A DNA stretch of 64,000 bases from Hirsutella rhossiliensis (GCF_020360975.1 NW_025408667.1:1426001-1490000); one strand, 5' to 3'; positions 43,213 to 55,426 are shown, counted from the stretch's first letter. The notes: generated by a model not told the origin, from the letters alone. Translations and numbers: made by a program.

Positions 43213-44760
43213 AGGCCGCCCGGTTTTTGCTGAATCTTGGCGGCGGCGGAACAAAACATCCGGCTCTGTTGGGGCACACCTTGGCAATTTGCAGGCACTA
43301 GGAGCTGCATCGCCAAGAGGCGCAATAGCAAACTTGTTGCGAGGACGTTGTCAGCCCTACGGGATGTAGGACCACAGATCACGTCGGATAATCGCGTGCG
43401 CTGACTAAATAGCAGCCTGCCGGGACCGTATACCAGTAACTTAATAAGGGGGTCTAAAAGTCGACCCCCCCCTCATTCAATGCTTCAACTGGGAAACATC
43501 CGTCAATTAGGTAAGGGGTCCCTATATAGGCAGGGCCAAGGGAGCTATATATATATATATATATCAATATAATGATAATCTATCTCTATATATTAAGGCT
43601 AAGGGAAGTTATAATTTCTTATTATAATACTAAGACCATTAGAGCACCGCTTCGAAGCACGATTAACATCCGGGGGCGACGTTGTTTGAGCTCTTGAACG
43701 ATGCCGCTGCCGGGTGGTGCATGCTCTGGGCCGAGCCTTTCTTGCCGCCGTCCCATGACCACCTCTAGTTCAAACTTTTCAAGCGAGTCTCTACCTGAAT
43801 CCAATGTAGACTGGAGTGCTCTCGCAAAAGTCGGCTCCGAAAAGCGGGGCCACCGGCGGAGCATGACCGTCCGGACAGAGGCCAATTTCTTTGGCGCGGA
43901 CCCGGTCCAAAGACGGCCCTCGGCCCCACAGCCCGGCACCCGTCTTTTCCGTCCTTTTCCAGCCGCGAGACTAGAGCGACGGCCCACAGCACAGCAGGCC
44001 TTTTTCTAGCAGCTTTTAGATAACATCAGTCAGTCAGTCAGTCGGTCAGCAAAAACTGTTATTTCACCAAGCACCCCTCTTCCCCCCTCCCCCTATTTGA
44101 CACGAGCACAAATACGCTACTTCGTAGTCAGTTTTCGGAGAAAAAGAAAAGCGCACCTACGAGTAGGGAGGGCATGCACTTCCAAAGCTAATCTACGGTC
44201 GAGGACGTGGCTTATGCGGAAAAGAATTCAGCTTCTCCCTTGACATCGTATCTACCGCAGTATCATTCTGCACATGGTTAATAGGCTGATCTTGACGATT
44301 GAGCTTGAGCAAAAAGATCCCGCGAGATCGAGTCTAGCTCTTTCTCCCCTTTGCACCCTTGCAAGCCAGCTAGTCTTCCTGCACAAGACGACGATTCCTC
44401 CAGTCAAGCTTAGGCAAGTCCTGAATGATGTGATCCACAGGAAGCACGGAAGCGGTCGAGTCCTCCACTTGCTCCTTGATGCTTCGCGGATGAGATAGGC
44501 GTGAAAACGTAGAAGCGATGGGAGGTCAGGGATCAACCGTCAAGAACGACGTCAGGCATGGCGCGGAGGACTTTGGTTGCATTCCGGTAGGCGACAAAGG
44601 AGGCGGAAAGTTAGACTTCTTACCAGCCTGCCGTGGGGGCGTCGAGAGCTCCGCTAGCGGCGAGAGAGGCCTGGTTAGAAATAACGGCGCGCGTCCAAGA
44701 AAATATATGGTAGGTCTCAAGCAGGGGCTTAAGAGCACAGTAGAAGAAATAGGGGCATAG
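43213..44760. other. Unique-looking DNA between hAT and the AT-rich block
   Basis: No confident gene. A TA dinucleotide run lies at about 43,546-43,564 and a CAGT tetranucleotide run at about 44,026-44,043. Frames at 43,701-44,009 (+) and 43,622-43,987 (-) overlap and are Ser/Arg/Pro-rich without domains; the same holds for 44,252-44,760. Base composition is still mixed here and changes abruptly after about 44,760. Confidence 0.5.
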
Positions 44761-45279
44761 AAAGGTGAATTTAGTAATATATATCTTAGTCTATCTATTA
44801 GGATAAGAGAGGGGCTTATATAGGTATAGTAACTATATATAGCTAGCTAAAAGAGGGTATTAAGATATTCCGATACCTAGGTTAGGCCTATATAATATCC
44901 TTAGGCTAGGGGAGTAATATTAGTTAGGCAGGCTTCCTTATATATAATTATTAGGTCTACTAAGTATAACTATAGCCTCTTATACCCCCTCTCCTTAATA
45001 TACCCCCTTACTACCTTAGCTTTCTAGATAGTAGGGCAATAAGTAGAGGGGCGTTCGGTCTAATAAATATAAGGCTAATCTAATATTAAATTTAGCTACC
45101 TTACTATTTATTTAAGGAGGTTATCTTAAAATAAGGGAGGCTCTTAATAGTATTTTATAAAAATAAGGTAAATATAATAAAAGGTAATATAGTTCGGTAA
45201 CTAATATAATATATCCTTTAAGTATATAGTACTAGTTACCCCTCTTACTAAAGGAGGGTTTAAATATTAGTTAGTTAGG

Positions 45280-45600
45280 GTTATATAACCTACTCTTACC
45301 GCTTAACTAGTAGTTAAAAGCTATTACTATTAACCCCTCTTATAAGGGATATAGCTACTATAGGGCTAGGTAAAAAAAATAGTATATAAAAAATAAAAGC
45401 TAGGACTTAAGAGGATAGGATATATAGAGAACCCCCCTCCTTATATCCTATCTCCTTAGGCCTTTAAGTTCGTTAACCGCGCCCTTCCTAGGGCGTAGTT
45501 ATATAACCTACTCTTTTGCCCTAAGGGGAGTCGAACTTACGATTAATAAGGTTATATAACCTACTCTTACCGTTTAACTAGTAGTTATAAGTTATATTTA
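45280..45600 (-). repeat. Duplicated tRNA-like relic
   Basis: A roughly 45-base stretch (GGTTATATAACCTACTCTTA followed by CCG(C/T)TTAACTAGTAGTTA) occurs at about 45,280 and again at about 45,549. A partial copy is at about 45,497. On the minus strand it reads as a tRNA-like D-arm region (TAGTTAARCGGTAAGAGTA) and anticodon-arm palindrome (AGGTTATATAACCT). At the second copy a B-box-like GTTCGACTCC follows, at about 45,528-45,537. Degenerate tRNA genes or a tRNA-derived repeat are the likeliest explanation. Confidence 0.35.
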
Positions 45601-45737
45601 TAACCTTCCTTATAAGAAAGGGTATAGTAGGGTATCCCTTTAAGTAGCCTAGGTACTATAGTACTTTTACTAGCGACGTTATCCTTTAAGATAAAAGTAA
45701 TCTTAAAGGTAGGCTTTCTAATAATATATTCCTTATA

Positions 45738-45767
45738 TTAATTATTATTATTATTATTATTATTATT
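45738..45767 (+). repeat. ATT trinucleotide microsatellite
   Basis: About nine uninterrupted ATT units in the AT-rich block. Confidence 0.85.
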
Positions 45768-45879
45768 AAGATTATACTAGTAACCTATCTAGAGGTATCT
45801 AGAACTTCGACGTTAAATAGGAGGGAAAAACTAGAGTGCCTAGAGGAAAACCCTCCCCTCTTTCGTAGCTAGTCCGCCC

Positions 45880-46430
45880 TTATGCCGGGTCGCGGTTATA
45901 ATACGTAGGAATCTTACGCCGGCTATCTTAGGTATCGTTATAGTTAGTTGGAATCGCATTAGCCCCGCTGCAAAGTAACCTTAGAAAGTGACTCCTTTAC
46001 GTACGCGGGGTATATAGCGTTAATTGGTAGTACGAGCGTTTTTAGTTAACGGTTAATAGTTAATTATATAATTATCTCCGACCTTATCCTATAATAATAT
46101 CTTCCCGGGCTCTGCCTTATTTTTCCGCTATAAGGCTTAGCGGGCTATTTTTTATTAATGCCGGCCTTTAGCCGGGCCGGTAGTCGGGTTATCGCACCGG
46201 CTTCGCGCCGTACTTATCGAGTTGCTAGTATCGGCCCCGGGTTTTTATTTTCCCGGTCGGGGGGCCCGGACCGGGGTTAGGGAGTCTAACGAATTCGTCG
46301 CTAGGTCCGGGTAGGCGAGGTCCGGGCCGGCCCACTTACAGCGGGGCTAGACTGCTGGTATATTTATAAGCGCTTCTAGAAGCGCTGATTAGCTAATTAA
46401 TAAGTAGGTTAGCGTAGTCTGCTAGTCTAA
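45880..46430. other. GC-rich island within the RIP-like block
   Basis: Within DNA otherwise almost pure A/T this stretch keeps GC-rich, CpG-containing sequence (for example 46,150-46,350 with GCCGGGCCGG and GGGGGGCCCGG). It includes a perfect 18-bp palindrome AGCGCTTCTAGAAGCGCT at about 46,370-46,387. CA/TG are still scarce. No protein frame. It lies directly downstream of the tRNA-like sequence at 46,445-46,524 (minus strand), so it could be the body of a tRNA-derived element. Confidence 0.5.
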
Positions 46431-46444
46431 CTAAAAATTAATCG

Positions 46445-46524
46445 TGCCCCCGGCCGGATTCGAACCGACTCTAGCGTTATAGCTAGTAGGCTTCTTAGGT
46501 ATATAACTACTATACTACGAGGGT
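46445..46524 (-). tRNA. tRNA-like gene or pseudogene with Pol III terminator
   Basis: Read on the minus strand from 46,524: a 7-base acceptor 5' arm ACCCTCG, a D-arm GTAT..ATAC with TAGTATAGTAGTTA (the A-box type of Asp/Glu/Gly/His tRNAs), a T-arm GTCGG-TTCGAAT-CCGGC containing a perfect B box GGTTCGAATCC, an acceptor 3' arm CGGGGGC and discriminator A. The acceptor arms pair at five of seven positions. The two misfits are exactly those expected if an original GCCCCCG took one G-to-A and one C-to-T change. ATTTTT, a Pol III terminator, begins about 5 bases after the end. The anticodon arm cannot be folded normally and the length is 80, so it is probably a mutated pseudogene. Confidence 0.45.
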
Positions 46525-47020
46525 TCCTTATATTAATTAGTTTTAATTTAGTAAAGCTATTATAATTATCGTAAGTTTAAGCACTATAATATTATATTAA
46601 TTAAGGGGTAGTCTAGTAATAGCTTTACTTCTTAGTAGTAAATAAGGCTAACTTTTACCCCTTAGATCTTTATAGTTTCTTAACTAAATTAAGATCTAAC
46701 TACGCCGTTAAAATCCTTTAATCTTAGTAAATATAGTAGTATTCTTATTATTAAGATCTAGCAATTATTAAGTTTACTATAGTAAGGAGATATTATACCT
46801 TAATATAGTAGTTAGGTATATTATCTCTTAATATATCTTCTAGCTATATTACTAGCCTTAATTACTTAATAAAGCTTTAATACTTTTAGTATATAAGCGC
46901 CTTTATTATACTATTAGCTAGGTTATTAGCTAATATAATCTAGCTAACTTATATTTAATCTTACTATACCTCTTAACGAAGCTAGTATTTATAAACGTTA
47001 ATATACTTAAGGTTTATCTT

Positions 47021-47565
47021 TATAAGGAACGGTGTTCCTACTATAAATAAAGCAGCTATAATATACTCTCCCGATTATATAAGCTAATAAGTAGTATATT
47101 AATTATAGACAAAACCTTATCCTATAGAGCAAGAATCGCTCGTTATTTTGCATGTTATTATGCATTAAACGGGTTGCCGGTTATCGTATAATCGGGAATC
47201 GAAGGAATAGAGCTAGCTTAGAATACTAGCTAAGACCTCTTAAGAACACCGGCACGACCAACCTCCTTTAAACACGAATATTAGTAGAACCAAGACACTT
47301 CTAGATTTACTCGAGGCATCACGGAATTCCCTAGTCTTAGGGCTATACGGCAGCCTAAATCTGGTCCCGAAAGGTTCTTCCGTTCAGCTATAATTGTCTA
47401 TATAAGATAGCATGTCCGCTAGTAGATAGATAGATAATCATTAACTTTAACACCTCTTCTACACACTAATACACTACTAATAAATTCCGTTGAAAATCCT
47501 ACCTTATACTCCTTCTTCCCCTCTATCATATAGTCTTACGTGATTCCTTGATTTCCCAAAATTCC
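47021..47565 (-). repeat. LTR-A, left copy (long terminal repeat of a retrotransposon)
   Basis: This stretch is repeated directly at 63,466-64,000 with a constant offset of 16,445 bases at the start. The copies differ almost only by C/T and G/A changes; the right copy is far more mutated. Conserved landmarks include ATAAACGGGTTGCCGGTTA (mutated) and ACGGAATTCCCTAGTCTTAG. Minus orientation is inferred because a copia RNase H relic lies immediately to the right on the minus strand, as expected next to a 3' LTR. Confidence 0.75.
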
Positions 47566-48724
47566 GCTTTTGCTCATATACCTTAAGAATCTTAAGCTTC
47601 GCGCTTAATTTAGTTAATAACTTAATAGTTTAAAGGTTATTATACTAAAGCTCTATAGTCCCTTTAATACTAATATTAAGCTCCTTAATTAGCTAGCTAA
47701 ATACTACTTATTCCTTAGCTATCTATAAGAGTACTAATAATTTAGCTTTTATAAAGGACGTTATTATAGTAGCTTACTTAGTAGCTTTCTAGTTAATTAG
47801 CTTACTAAGGAATAAAAATATATATCCTTATAAGAACTTCTTAGTCTTTAAGTTATCGGCGTATAAGGAGTTAGATATATATATTAGCCGCTTTATTAGG
47901 TTTATCGCCGTAAAGTAAATATAGCGGTCTCTTATATAATAAAGGTAAGCTAGGTACTTATATACTTTATACTTATAGCGCGGCCTAGGGTTATAATTAT
48001 ATTAAGCTAGCTTTCTTACTATAAATATAATATCTAGCTTAATATAAATTACTAGATAAATAAGCGACCTAATTAAAGAGATATATTTATATATCTCTTC
48101 TTTTAAGGCTTACTTTTTATAAAAGATAAGCTCTTTTATTATTAGTAGGATCTTAAGCTTATAAAGGATATTACTATTAAAGATATAATATTTCTTTATA
48201 GTCTTAAAGATATAAGAAGCTTATAAGAGCTATATCTTCTTAAGAGCCTTATCTTTAATAATCTTAATACTAAGGAATTAATATAGCTCTCTTATATATA
48301 TAACGGTGTATTTCTTTATAATAGCCTTATATAGCTTTTCTTAATCTTATTTTTACCTTTTAGGATATATTATAACGATATTATTTATAACGATAAAGAT
48401 AATAACGCCCTTATAGACTAGTACGTAAGCGTCTTTTACTAGCTACTAGGCTCTTAGTCCCGTAAAGAAACTAAATATCTCTTTAAACTATAGCTTTAAG
48501 GGGATATAAAGCCTATATAGTACTTTTAATAGCTTTAAGTATAGCCTAGGTATTAAGAATCTTAGTAGAGGCTAGTAATAAACTTCTTAGCTTAAGATTA
48601 TATATAAAATACTATTTTTACGTTATATTATTCTATCTTAAAGTCTTTAAGGTAGTAAAAGGCTATTAGTAGTTAAAATATTTATACTTATAACGTAACT
48701 ATATATATATCTCTTAAGGTATAT
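47566..48724 (-). mobile_element. Ty1/copia reverse transcriptase/RNase H relic (RIP-like)
   Basis: The minus strand carries a degenerate copia RNase H. A YADNLKTKK-like segment, then GYIF and INWKATKQATIITS followed by KLLALLQIAKE, matches the D..Y.D.....GY.....W..KQ.....S..EAE...L....KE pattern of Ty1/copia elements. Several positions have changed as RIP predicts, including stops at Trp/Gln. It lies between LTR-A (left) and an inverted fragment of the same LTR (right, 48,725-48,844), so the arrangement is rearranged or nested. Confidence 0.65.
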
Positions 48725-48844
48725 AAGTAATAGCGGAATTTTAGGAAATTAAGGAATTATATAACGCTACGTAATAGAAAGGAAGAAGGAGTATAAGGTA
48801 GGATTTTTAGTAGAATTTATTAGTAGTATATTAGTATATATAAG
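48725..48844 (+). repeat. Inverted partial copy of LTR-A
   Basis: The sequence from AGCGGAATTTTAGGAAATTAAGG to TAGTAGTATATTAGTA is the reverse complement of the 3' part of the LTR-A copy at about 47,470-47,580. It includes the matches CTTATACTCCTTCTTCC / GGAAGAAGGAGTATAAG. It is interrupted at 48,845 by an LTR of a different family (LTR-B). Confidence 0.7.
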
Positions 48845-49317
48845 TATCGTAAAGCGTGGCTTAATTTCGTAGTTCTTAGAGATATCCCTTAGCACGAGGG
48901 ACCTAGGAAGCTAAAAACACCTAGTATAGAAGAAGGAAGAAGGAGCTAAAAGGAGGTATAGAGAAGAGGGTAGGGGTATAAGGGGAAGTAGAAGTAGCGA
49001 TAGCTTCCTATAAAGGTAGCGAGAGATAAGACGGATATACCGGTAACGGCTAGAATAGAGGGAAAAAACCGGTAAAAAGCTTAGTAGTTAAAAGGATATT
49101 AGTAGCTTCTTTAAGTAGGATCTTCTTTATTAATTAAGATACTAGATAGGTATAAAGAGGGGCGTTAGATAGAGTTAAGGCAATATAATAATTACTTCCC
49201 TACTATAATTACTACCCCTATAAGAATTAAATATCTCTGCCTTACCTATCTAACCCTTTACTTTTACTTTTACCTTTATATATTTTATATATACTTCTTA
49301 TATCTCTCTTTACGAGA
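48845..49317 (+). repeat. LTR-B, plus-strand copy
   Basis: Starts TATCGTAAAGCGTGGC and ends TACGAGAG, the reverse complement (with RIP-type changes) of the LTRs of the copia element at 55.4-62.0 kb. Length is about 473. The sequence just after it (TTATAAGCC) matches the proposed primer-binding site of that element. Confidence 0.8.
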
Positions 49318-50270
49318 GTTATAAGCCTAGGAGAAATAGAATTCCTATACCTTCTAGCTACTATAAAAGGCACCTTTCTTATATCTATTATAGCTTCCTT
49401 TTACCCTTCTTACTAGAAAAGCTAACTTTTAACTAACTTTTCTACCCCCTCTCCTATAATAATATCGAAATATAATTCCTCTACCGCCCCTATAGTCTAT
49501 AAGACGATTCTTATAGAGCCCTAAGATTAAGATAAGTAGGTAAAGGAGCTATAGGCTTATATAAATAGAACTATTATAATTTAGTCTTCTCTAATAAGTA
49601 GGACCCTCTTAAGCCCTCTCTTTATCTTAGGGTAATAGAATTTATAAAGGGAGCTTCCCTCTTTTCTAAGCTAACCTCCGTATAATAAAGAGCTTTTTCT
49701 ACTACCTTAGGTAACTACGAGAGTTATTATAAGGAATACCTCTACGAGATAAAGCTACTAACTACTATACGTATAGCGATAATAGAATCCGTTAGTACTA
49801 TAAAGCTAATCTCTCTTTAAGAAGAAGAGACTCCTAGGTAGTAGCTTTTAAAGCTTAAGACCTTAATAGCTCCCTCGAGGGGCTATATAACTAACTATAT
49901 TAAGAAGACCTATATAGTATACCTAGGAGCCTTTTTTACTAGGAACCTATTAGCTTCTTTATAGCTAGCTAAGTAAGAAGAAATCCTCGAGGAAGCTAAC
50001 TAATACTTCCTAATAAAAGCTCTTTCTAGCCAGTAGCTATAGGATATATCTCTATTAATAAAACCTATTAATAACGGTTACTTAACTATTATTTAAGAAG
50101 CTAGCTAGGAACTAAATAAAGAAGCTACTAGAGTATAATAATAAGTAGTCTTATTCCTTTATAGCTAGTACTCGACCTAGATAGCTCGACCTACTACCCC
50201 TATAGCTACTAGAGCCCCTCTTACTATAGCCCTAGCTGCTACTACTACTGCCCCTCTAGCTCCTCTTCTA
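49318..50270 (+). mobile_element. 5' internal part of a second LTR-B copia copy (RIP-like, truncated)
   Basis: This is the mutated, inverted counterpart of about 60,370-61,228 in the younger copia element. For example AGAATTCCTATACCTTCTAGC at 49,340 corresponds to 61,200-61,220, and the ...AGAGCCCTAAGATTAAGATAAG... stretch at 49,518 to about 61,030-61,060. It runs from the primer-binding site into the gag-like region and stops matching near 50,270. It lacks the 282-base SINE-like insertion present in the other copy, and so preserves the empty site. Confidence 0.75.
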
Positions 50271-50283
50271 TCGATATAATAAC

Positions 50284-50507
50284 CGGTATTATTCTTAAGG
50301 GATAAACCTATTAAGGGGTTTATATTAGTAGATATAATAGGGCGTGGTCTAAGCAATAATAAGTATATTACGTTAGTAATAAATCGGAGGTTATAGACCG
50401 TAGACTATAACTAGGTAATTAAGTAATCGGAATTAAAGATAAGATCGTAATAGAGATCGTAATAATTATAATATTAAAAGCTATTAAGCTATCTATTTAA
50501 AGGAGTA
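50284..50507 (+). repeat. Inverted repeat C, left arm
   Basis: About 220 bases from ATTATTCTTAAGGGATAAAC to CTATCTATTTAAAGGAGTA recur as the reverse complement at about 53,478-53,688, with mostly C/T and G/A differences. The left arm abuts the end of the truncated copia copy. The pair is likely an LTR or terminal piece of another element family. Confidence 0.7.
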
Positions 50508-52400
50508 TTCTATTCCTTCTTTATATATCTTAAGAGCTTCCTTAGATCGCCGAGAGTACTAGGTAATCCTATCGCCTAGGAGCGCTAAAGCGCTAAAGCG
50601 ATCTTATAATCCTAGCTATAGAGCGTTAAAGCGCTAAAGTAACCTATCGCTCTAAACTTAATTAGCCTATTAGTCCGTTTAATATTCCTTACTCCCTATA
50701 TTACGTGTTCTTATAATATATATTAGTCCCTATAGTTTACTAGACTATAGTTATAATAGGATGCCTCCCTTCCTTTTAGTTTTACCCTTAAGACTTACTA
50801 CCTTAGCCGCTATATATAAATATACCTTTATTACGTTATACGTAAGTATATCGTTCCTTATTCCTTTATTCTTTTAAGATATACTACTAATAGTATATCT
50901 AGTTATATTTAAAAATCCTATTCTTATAATTCCGATAAATCGCGTTAATAATTAGAGCTAATATCCTAAACCGAGATCTATAGTATTAAAATTATACCTT
51001 ACTCTTATTATTTTCGGTTAGGCCTAACTTATAAGGTCGGCGAGCGTTTTAATCGGTATTTTAAATATACTTTTATAGGCCGTTCTTATAATAATTATAA
51101 TATAGCGTCCGCTTATTTATTTTATCCCTTTCCTTCTTTATTATTCTTTTTACTAATATTCCCTTTTTTCTAGTTCGTTATATTATAAATTAATAGTAGA
51201 AGATTAATTTAAATAAATAGAAAGTAAAAAAAGTATTAAAAGAAGCAATAGCTCGCTTAGCTTAAATTAGGAAATAAAAGCATTTTTTAAAGGACTAAGG
51301 TAGTTTAATAGGTAAGATCGTACCCTTATAGACATTAGCCCGTTAGAAGGATAGGACCCCTAGCGCTCCCTATTTAACTTCCCTCTAAGTATACTTAAAG
51401 GCTTTATAAAGGCCTAAATTATCTAATTACCTATCTTCCTTAATTATAGTTAATTCGAATATTTATTTTTCCTCTTTAAAGTAGAGGCCGCTAGTTACGC
51501 GACTCTAGTAGAGATAAAGAGGCATAGAGTAAAGAAATCTCTAAGACTTATATTAATAACCTAAGACCCTTAGAGCTATATATAGGACCGATAATTAAAT
51601 AAATACGTAGTTAATTGCTCTACTAATCCTTAGCTATATACTATACGTACTTTAGGTATATACCCTTATTCCCGTTAAAACTAGTCTCTAGGGCGTAAAC
51701 TCATTATTCTATTTTATTTATATAGCGATAAGTAGCTTTACGAAGCCGAGAATACTTAGAGGATAACGGTATTATTTAGAAAAAATAAAATCTAAGGATT
51801 TAATAATTAAAGTAGTAACTACCTTAATAGCTAAAGTTAAGGACCTAATAAGGCGATAGGCTTACTAGGAAATAAATAATTAGATAATACCTTTACTAGT
51901 AGTAAAGGAAAAGTAATAAGCTAATACTAAAAAACCCTAAGCTCTTATTATTAGCCCTATAACCCTTAATACTAGCGACTTAGTTAAGAAACTACGATCC
52001 TTATATAATACTTTAAAAGATATAAATAACGATAATAGTATAATCTAGACTATTCTAGAACCCTACTAAGACCTCTTACTTATATACGTACTAATAATAC
52101 TAATATAAGTACTAATAAGGGATACCTTAATAACCTTAACCTTAGCTCTCTTTTATACGGTAGCTTATAGAGAACGCCTACCTCCCTTTAATAGATAAGA
52201 AAATAAGTAATAAGATAGTTATAATAAGATATCCTTTAACTCCGAAAGCTCTAACTCTAAATTTTATAACCTTATAATCTATAAGTATACTATATCTAGA
52301 AACGCTAGCCGTTAAGAGGGATTATCTAATCCTACTACTAGTAATACTAAAAAATTTAAGGTAGATATTAATAAGATTACTAATAGACCTAGAGATATAC
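50508..52400. other. RIP-like DNA, no recognisable element
   Basis: AT-rich sequence without a readable protein relic. A stretch at about 51,100-51,150 is pyrimidine-rich (TTTTCTTT). Nothing else can be assigned. Confidence 0.4.
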
Positions 52401-55400
52401 TCGCTAAAAGCTAAGATAACCTTATAGGAAGACTCTACTAACTATAACTCCTACTTATTAGTAAATTTAACGGTAAAAACGTAACTAAATTCCTTAAGAA
52501 GTTCGAATAAGAGATACGCTTTAACTATATTTATAATAAGGATAAAATAGACTAGCTTAAAGTCTATATCTCCTTTATATAAGCCCCTACTATTAAAATT
52601 CTTATAGATAGACTTACCTAAGAAGAAGTAAAGAAGAGACTCTTTTAATACTACTATATATATAGTATTAAATAACTAGAAACTACTAATAACCGCTTAA
52701 ACTATTATAATACTAAAAAGCCTAAGACTATTATAAAAGTTATAGAATAGCTTAGTCTCTACTTATACCTATAGTATAAAGTATAACCTAATAGCTAGGA
52801 AGAATCTATAGTTTAGTTATACTTTATCTACTATATAATACTAAAGGAACTTATTATTAACGTTATAAAAAGAAACGGGAAGATATTTAAAGTTATCTCG
52901 AAACTCTTATATAAAAGCCTTATCTATATAATTAATAACTACTTAGTACCTTACTAGGACGTTAAGCGACGAGATATAGTATCTAAAGTCTATAATTAAA
53001 AGCTTAAGAACCTAAAAAAAGACTAGCTTTTTAGGGAAATTAACGAAGTAATAAAGGAAGCTAAATCTAATAAGGGTAAAGAAAAACTTCCTAAAGAGTT
53101 AAAGAAAATAAATAAGAAACCTAGATAGCCTATAAAGGAGATCTTAGACCTAATAAAAGCCTTTAAAGATATAAAGATTAACTATACTCGCTAGTAAGAG
53201 TAGATATTTAACTAGCTTAATATTATAACTATGGTTAGTAGGCTATAGGAGAGCCGGCTACGTTTACGTAATAAGGCGGCTCGGAATAATAGTTAGGACG
53301 AGAAGTTACTTAGGCTTAGCTTACCTAGAGTATATATAAGCTAAGTAAGCTTTATATAGATAGATTACTACTTAGGAGCATAGCTTATAAGTAAGCTATA
53401 GTAAGCTATAAAGGGGATTATAGCTAAGACCGTAATCTAAGAATAGTTTCTATAGGTATATATAGCTACCTACTTTTACTCCTTTAAATAGATAGCTCTC
53501 TAGCTTTTAATATATTATAGATCTTTATTATAATTCTATCTCTAATTCTAATTACTTAGTTATAGTCTATAGTCTACGACCTTTAACTTATTACTAACGT
53601 AATATACTTATTATTACTTAGACTACGCCCTATTATATCTACTAATATAAACCCCTTAATAGGTTTATCCCTTAAGAATAATACTAGTTATTATACGTTA
53701 AAAGCTCTTATTTAGTATAATACTACGTTACTCTAAGTAATATCGTAACTATTAATATACCTATATAGTAAACTAGATTAACTAACTTTAGAGCTACTAT
53801 ATCGCCTTAGGATATAATACGCGAGATTATTACCCTTCGATATAAGGTATAGTTACTTAGGAATAAAGGAGGTAATAGATAAGTTAGGGACCTTAGAGAA
53901 GTAATTAAACTAAAATAGCTAGGACTATTTAACGGTACTTATAGTACGCTTTAAGACTTTCTTACTTAACTTAAGGCTTACTACTAGTTTTACCTTATAA
54001 AACTCTTAGACTTAGTCGAAAAGGTACTCTATATAGGAAATTATTTATTTAAAACGGTACTTACTTAGTTTAGACCTATTATAAGGGATTTTCTCGATAA
54101 TTAACTAGCGTAATAAGATAATAAGATAGATAAAGTCTTTATTAGTTTCTAAGGATTTAAAGAAGCTATTATAAAGGTATTTAGAATAATTAATAAGGAA
54201 TAAGAAGCTAAATAGAAACTTTAAGAACTTTAATAAAGGATCTTAGTATTAAATTATACTATAAAGTTCTATTAAGTTACCTTAAAGCTTAATTAAAACG
54301 ACGAACCTTTTATATTACGATTCTATAATAGGCTTAAAGAAGAAGTTAAGGACGAGCTCTATAAGGAAAAATCGACCTAATAACCTCTCGGACTATATTA
54401 CTATAGTAGTACGAATTAATAATAGATAGTACGCGCGATACTAAGAAAAGAAATAAGGAAGAGGAAACTAAAACCTTTCTTATAGGAATAACTTTAACTA
54501 ACGCGCTAACTATAAAAAGAAGCGCGAAACTCTTATTACCTATACCTATATAACTAACCTAAGTAAGATAGATCTAAATATAATATAGAAAAGTAAAGGA
54601 AAGTATTTTAACTATAGGAAACTTAGATATTACTTTAAAGAATATAGATAACCTTATAAGGAGAAGAAAACCGATTAGGTACTAGCCCTAAAAGGTAAGA
54701 AATACTTAAACGCTATTAATAAATAGGAACTAAAGTATAAACTCCTTAGTTAGACTATATACTATAACGATAAATATATAGTATACCTAAGTAATAAGAA
54801 TAGTATTAGATAGTTCCTAAAGCTATTAAAGAAGACCTTTATAATAATATAATAAAGGGATCTTAAAATATAGAAATAAGTTAAATTCGTAGAACTAAAA
54901 TACCCTTATCTTAAAGGAGTCTCTTAAGACTAGATTAAAAAGAACGGTAAACGATTCTAAGAAAATATATAAAGTAAAAATCGATAATAATAATAAGTAG
55001 TCTATAAATAATATAATAAAGAAGATATAAATATAGCCCTTATACTTATAAAACTTAGATAATAACCTAAGGAGGAATAATAAAGTATCGACGATATAAG
55101 CTCTAAAAAATAAGAAATACTTAGAGAAATAGAAGATAAGAACGAACTTATACTACTACCCTTACTATTAAGGGAAAATACTATAATTAAAGAATACGCT
55201 CTATACTTTAAAGAATTTAAAGAAATACTTAAAATTAGAACCTAATAAATACCTTAAATTCTTATAGAAAACTAATAAGCTATATTAATTCGATATTAAC
55301 TAGTACTATATAGATAAGACTATACTATAGCTATCGCTATAGTTAATACCTTTATAGCTCTATAATAAGAATAATAACTATAAAGAGAATTTAAAGACAA

Positions 55401-55426
55401 TCTATAAATACTACTTACTTATAAGT
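52400..55426 (+). mobile_element. Ty3-like gag relic (RIP-like), interrupted by copia
   Basis: The plus strand shows two gag-like relics. One at about 52,440-53,200 is Lys/Glu-rich (SKFNGKN, FLKKFE). The other at about 54,150-54,670 contains FYNRLKEEVKDELYKE-like sequence typical of Ty3/gypsy gag. A degenerate zinc knuckle follows (GKYFNYRKLRYYFKEYR, Cys and His codons mutated by G-to-A and C-to-T). Stops occur at former Trp/Gln codons. The frame entering 55,426 continues directly beyond the copia insertion at 62,030, so the copia element jumped into this relic. Confidence 0.55.
53478..53688 (-). repeat. Inverted repeat C, right arm
   Basis: Reverse complement of 50,284-50,507 with RIP-type differences. 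It is bounded on the right by different sequence. Confidence 0.7.

Noticed and set aside
43622..44009. 102-codon plus and 121-codon minus frames
   Set aside because: Mutually overlapping Ser/Arg/Pro-rich shadows without motifs; not supportable as genes.
45260..45310. Possible telomere-like TTAGGG repeats
   Set aside because: Only isolated TTAGGG occurrences are present, no tandem array; the block is not a telomere end as far as visible.
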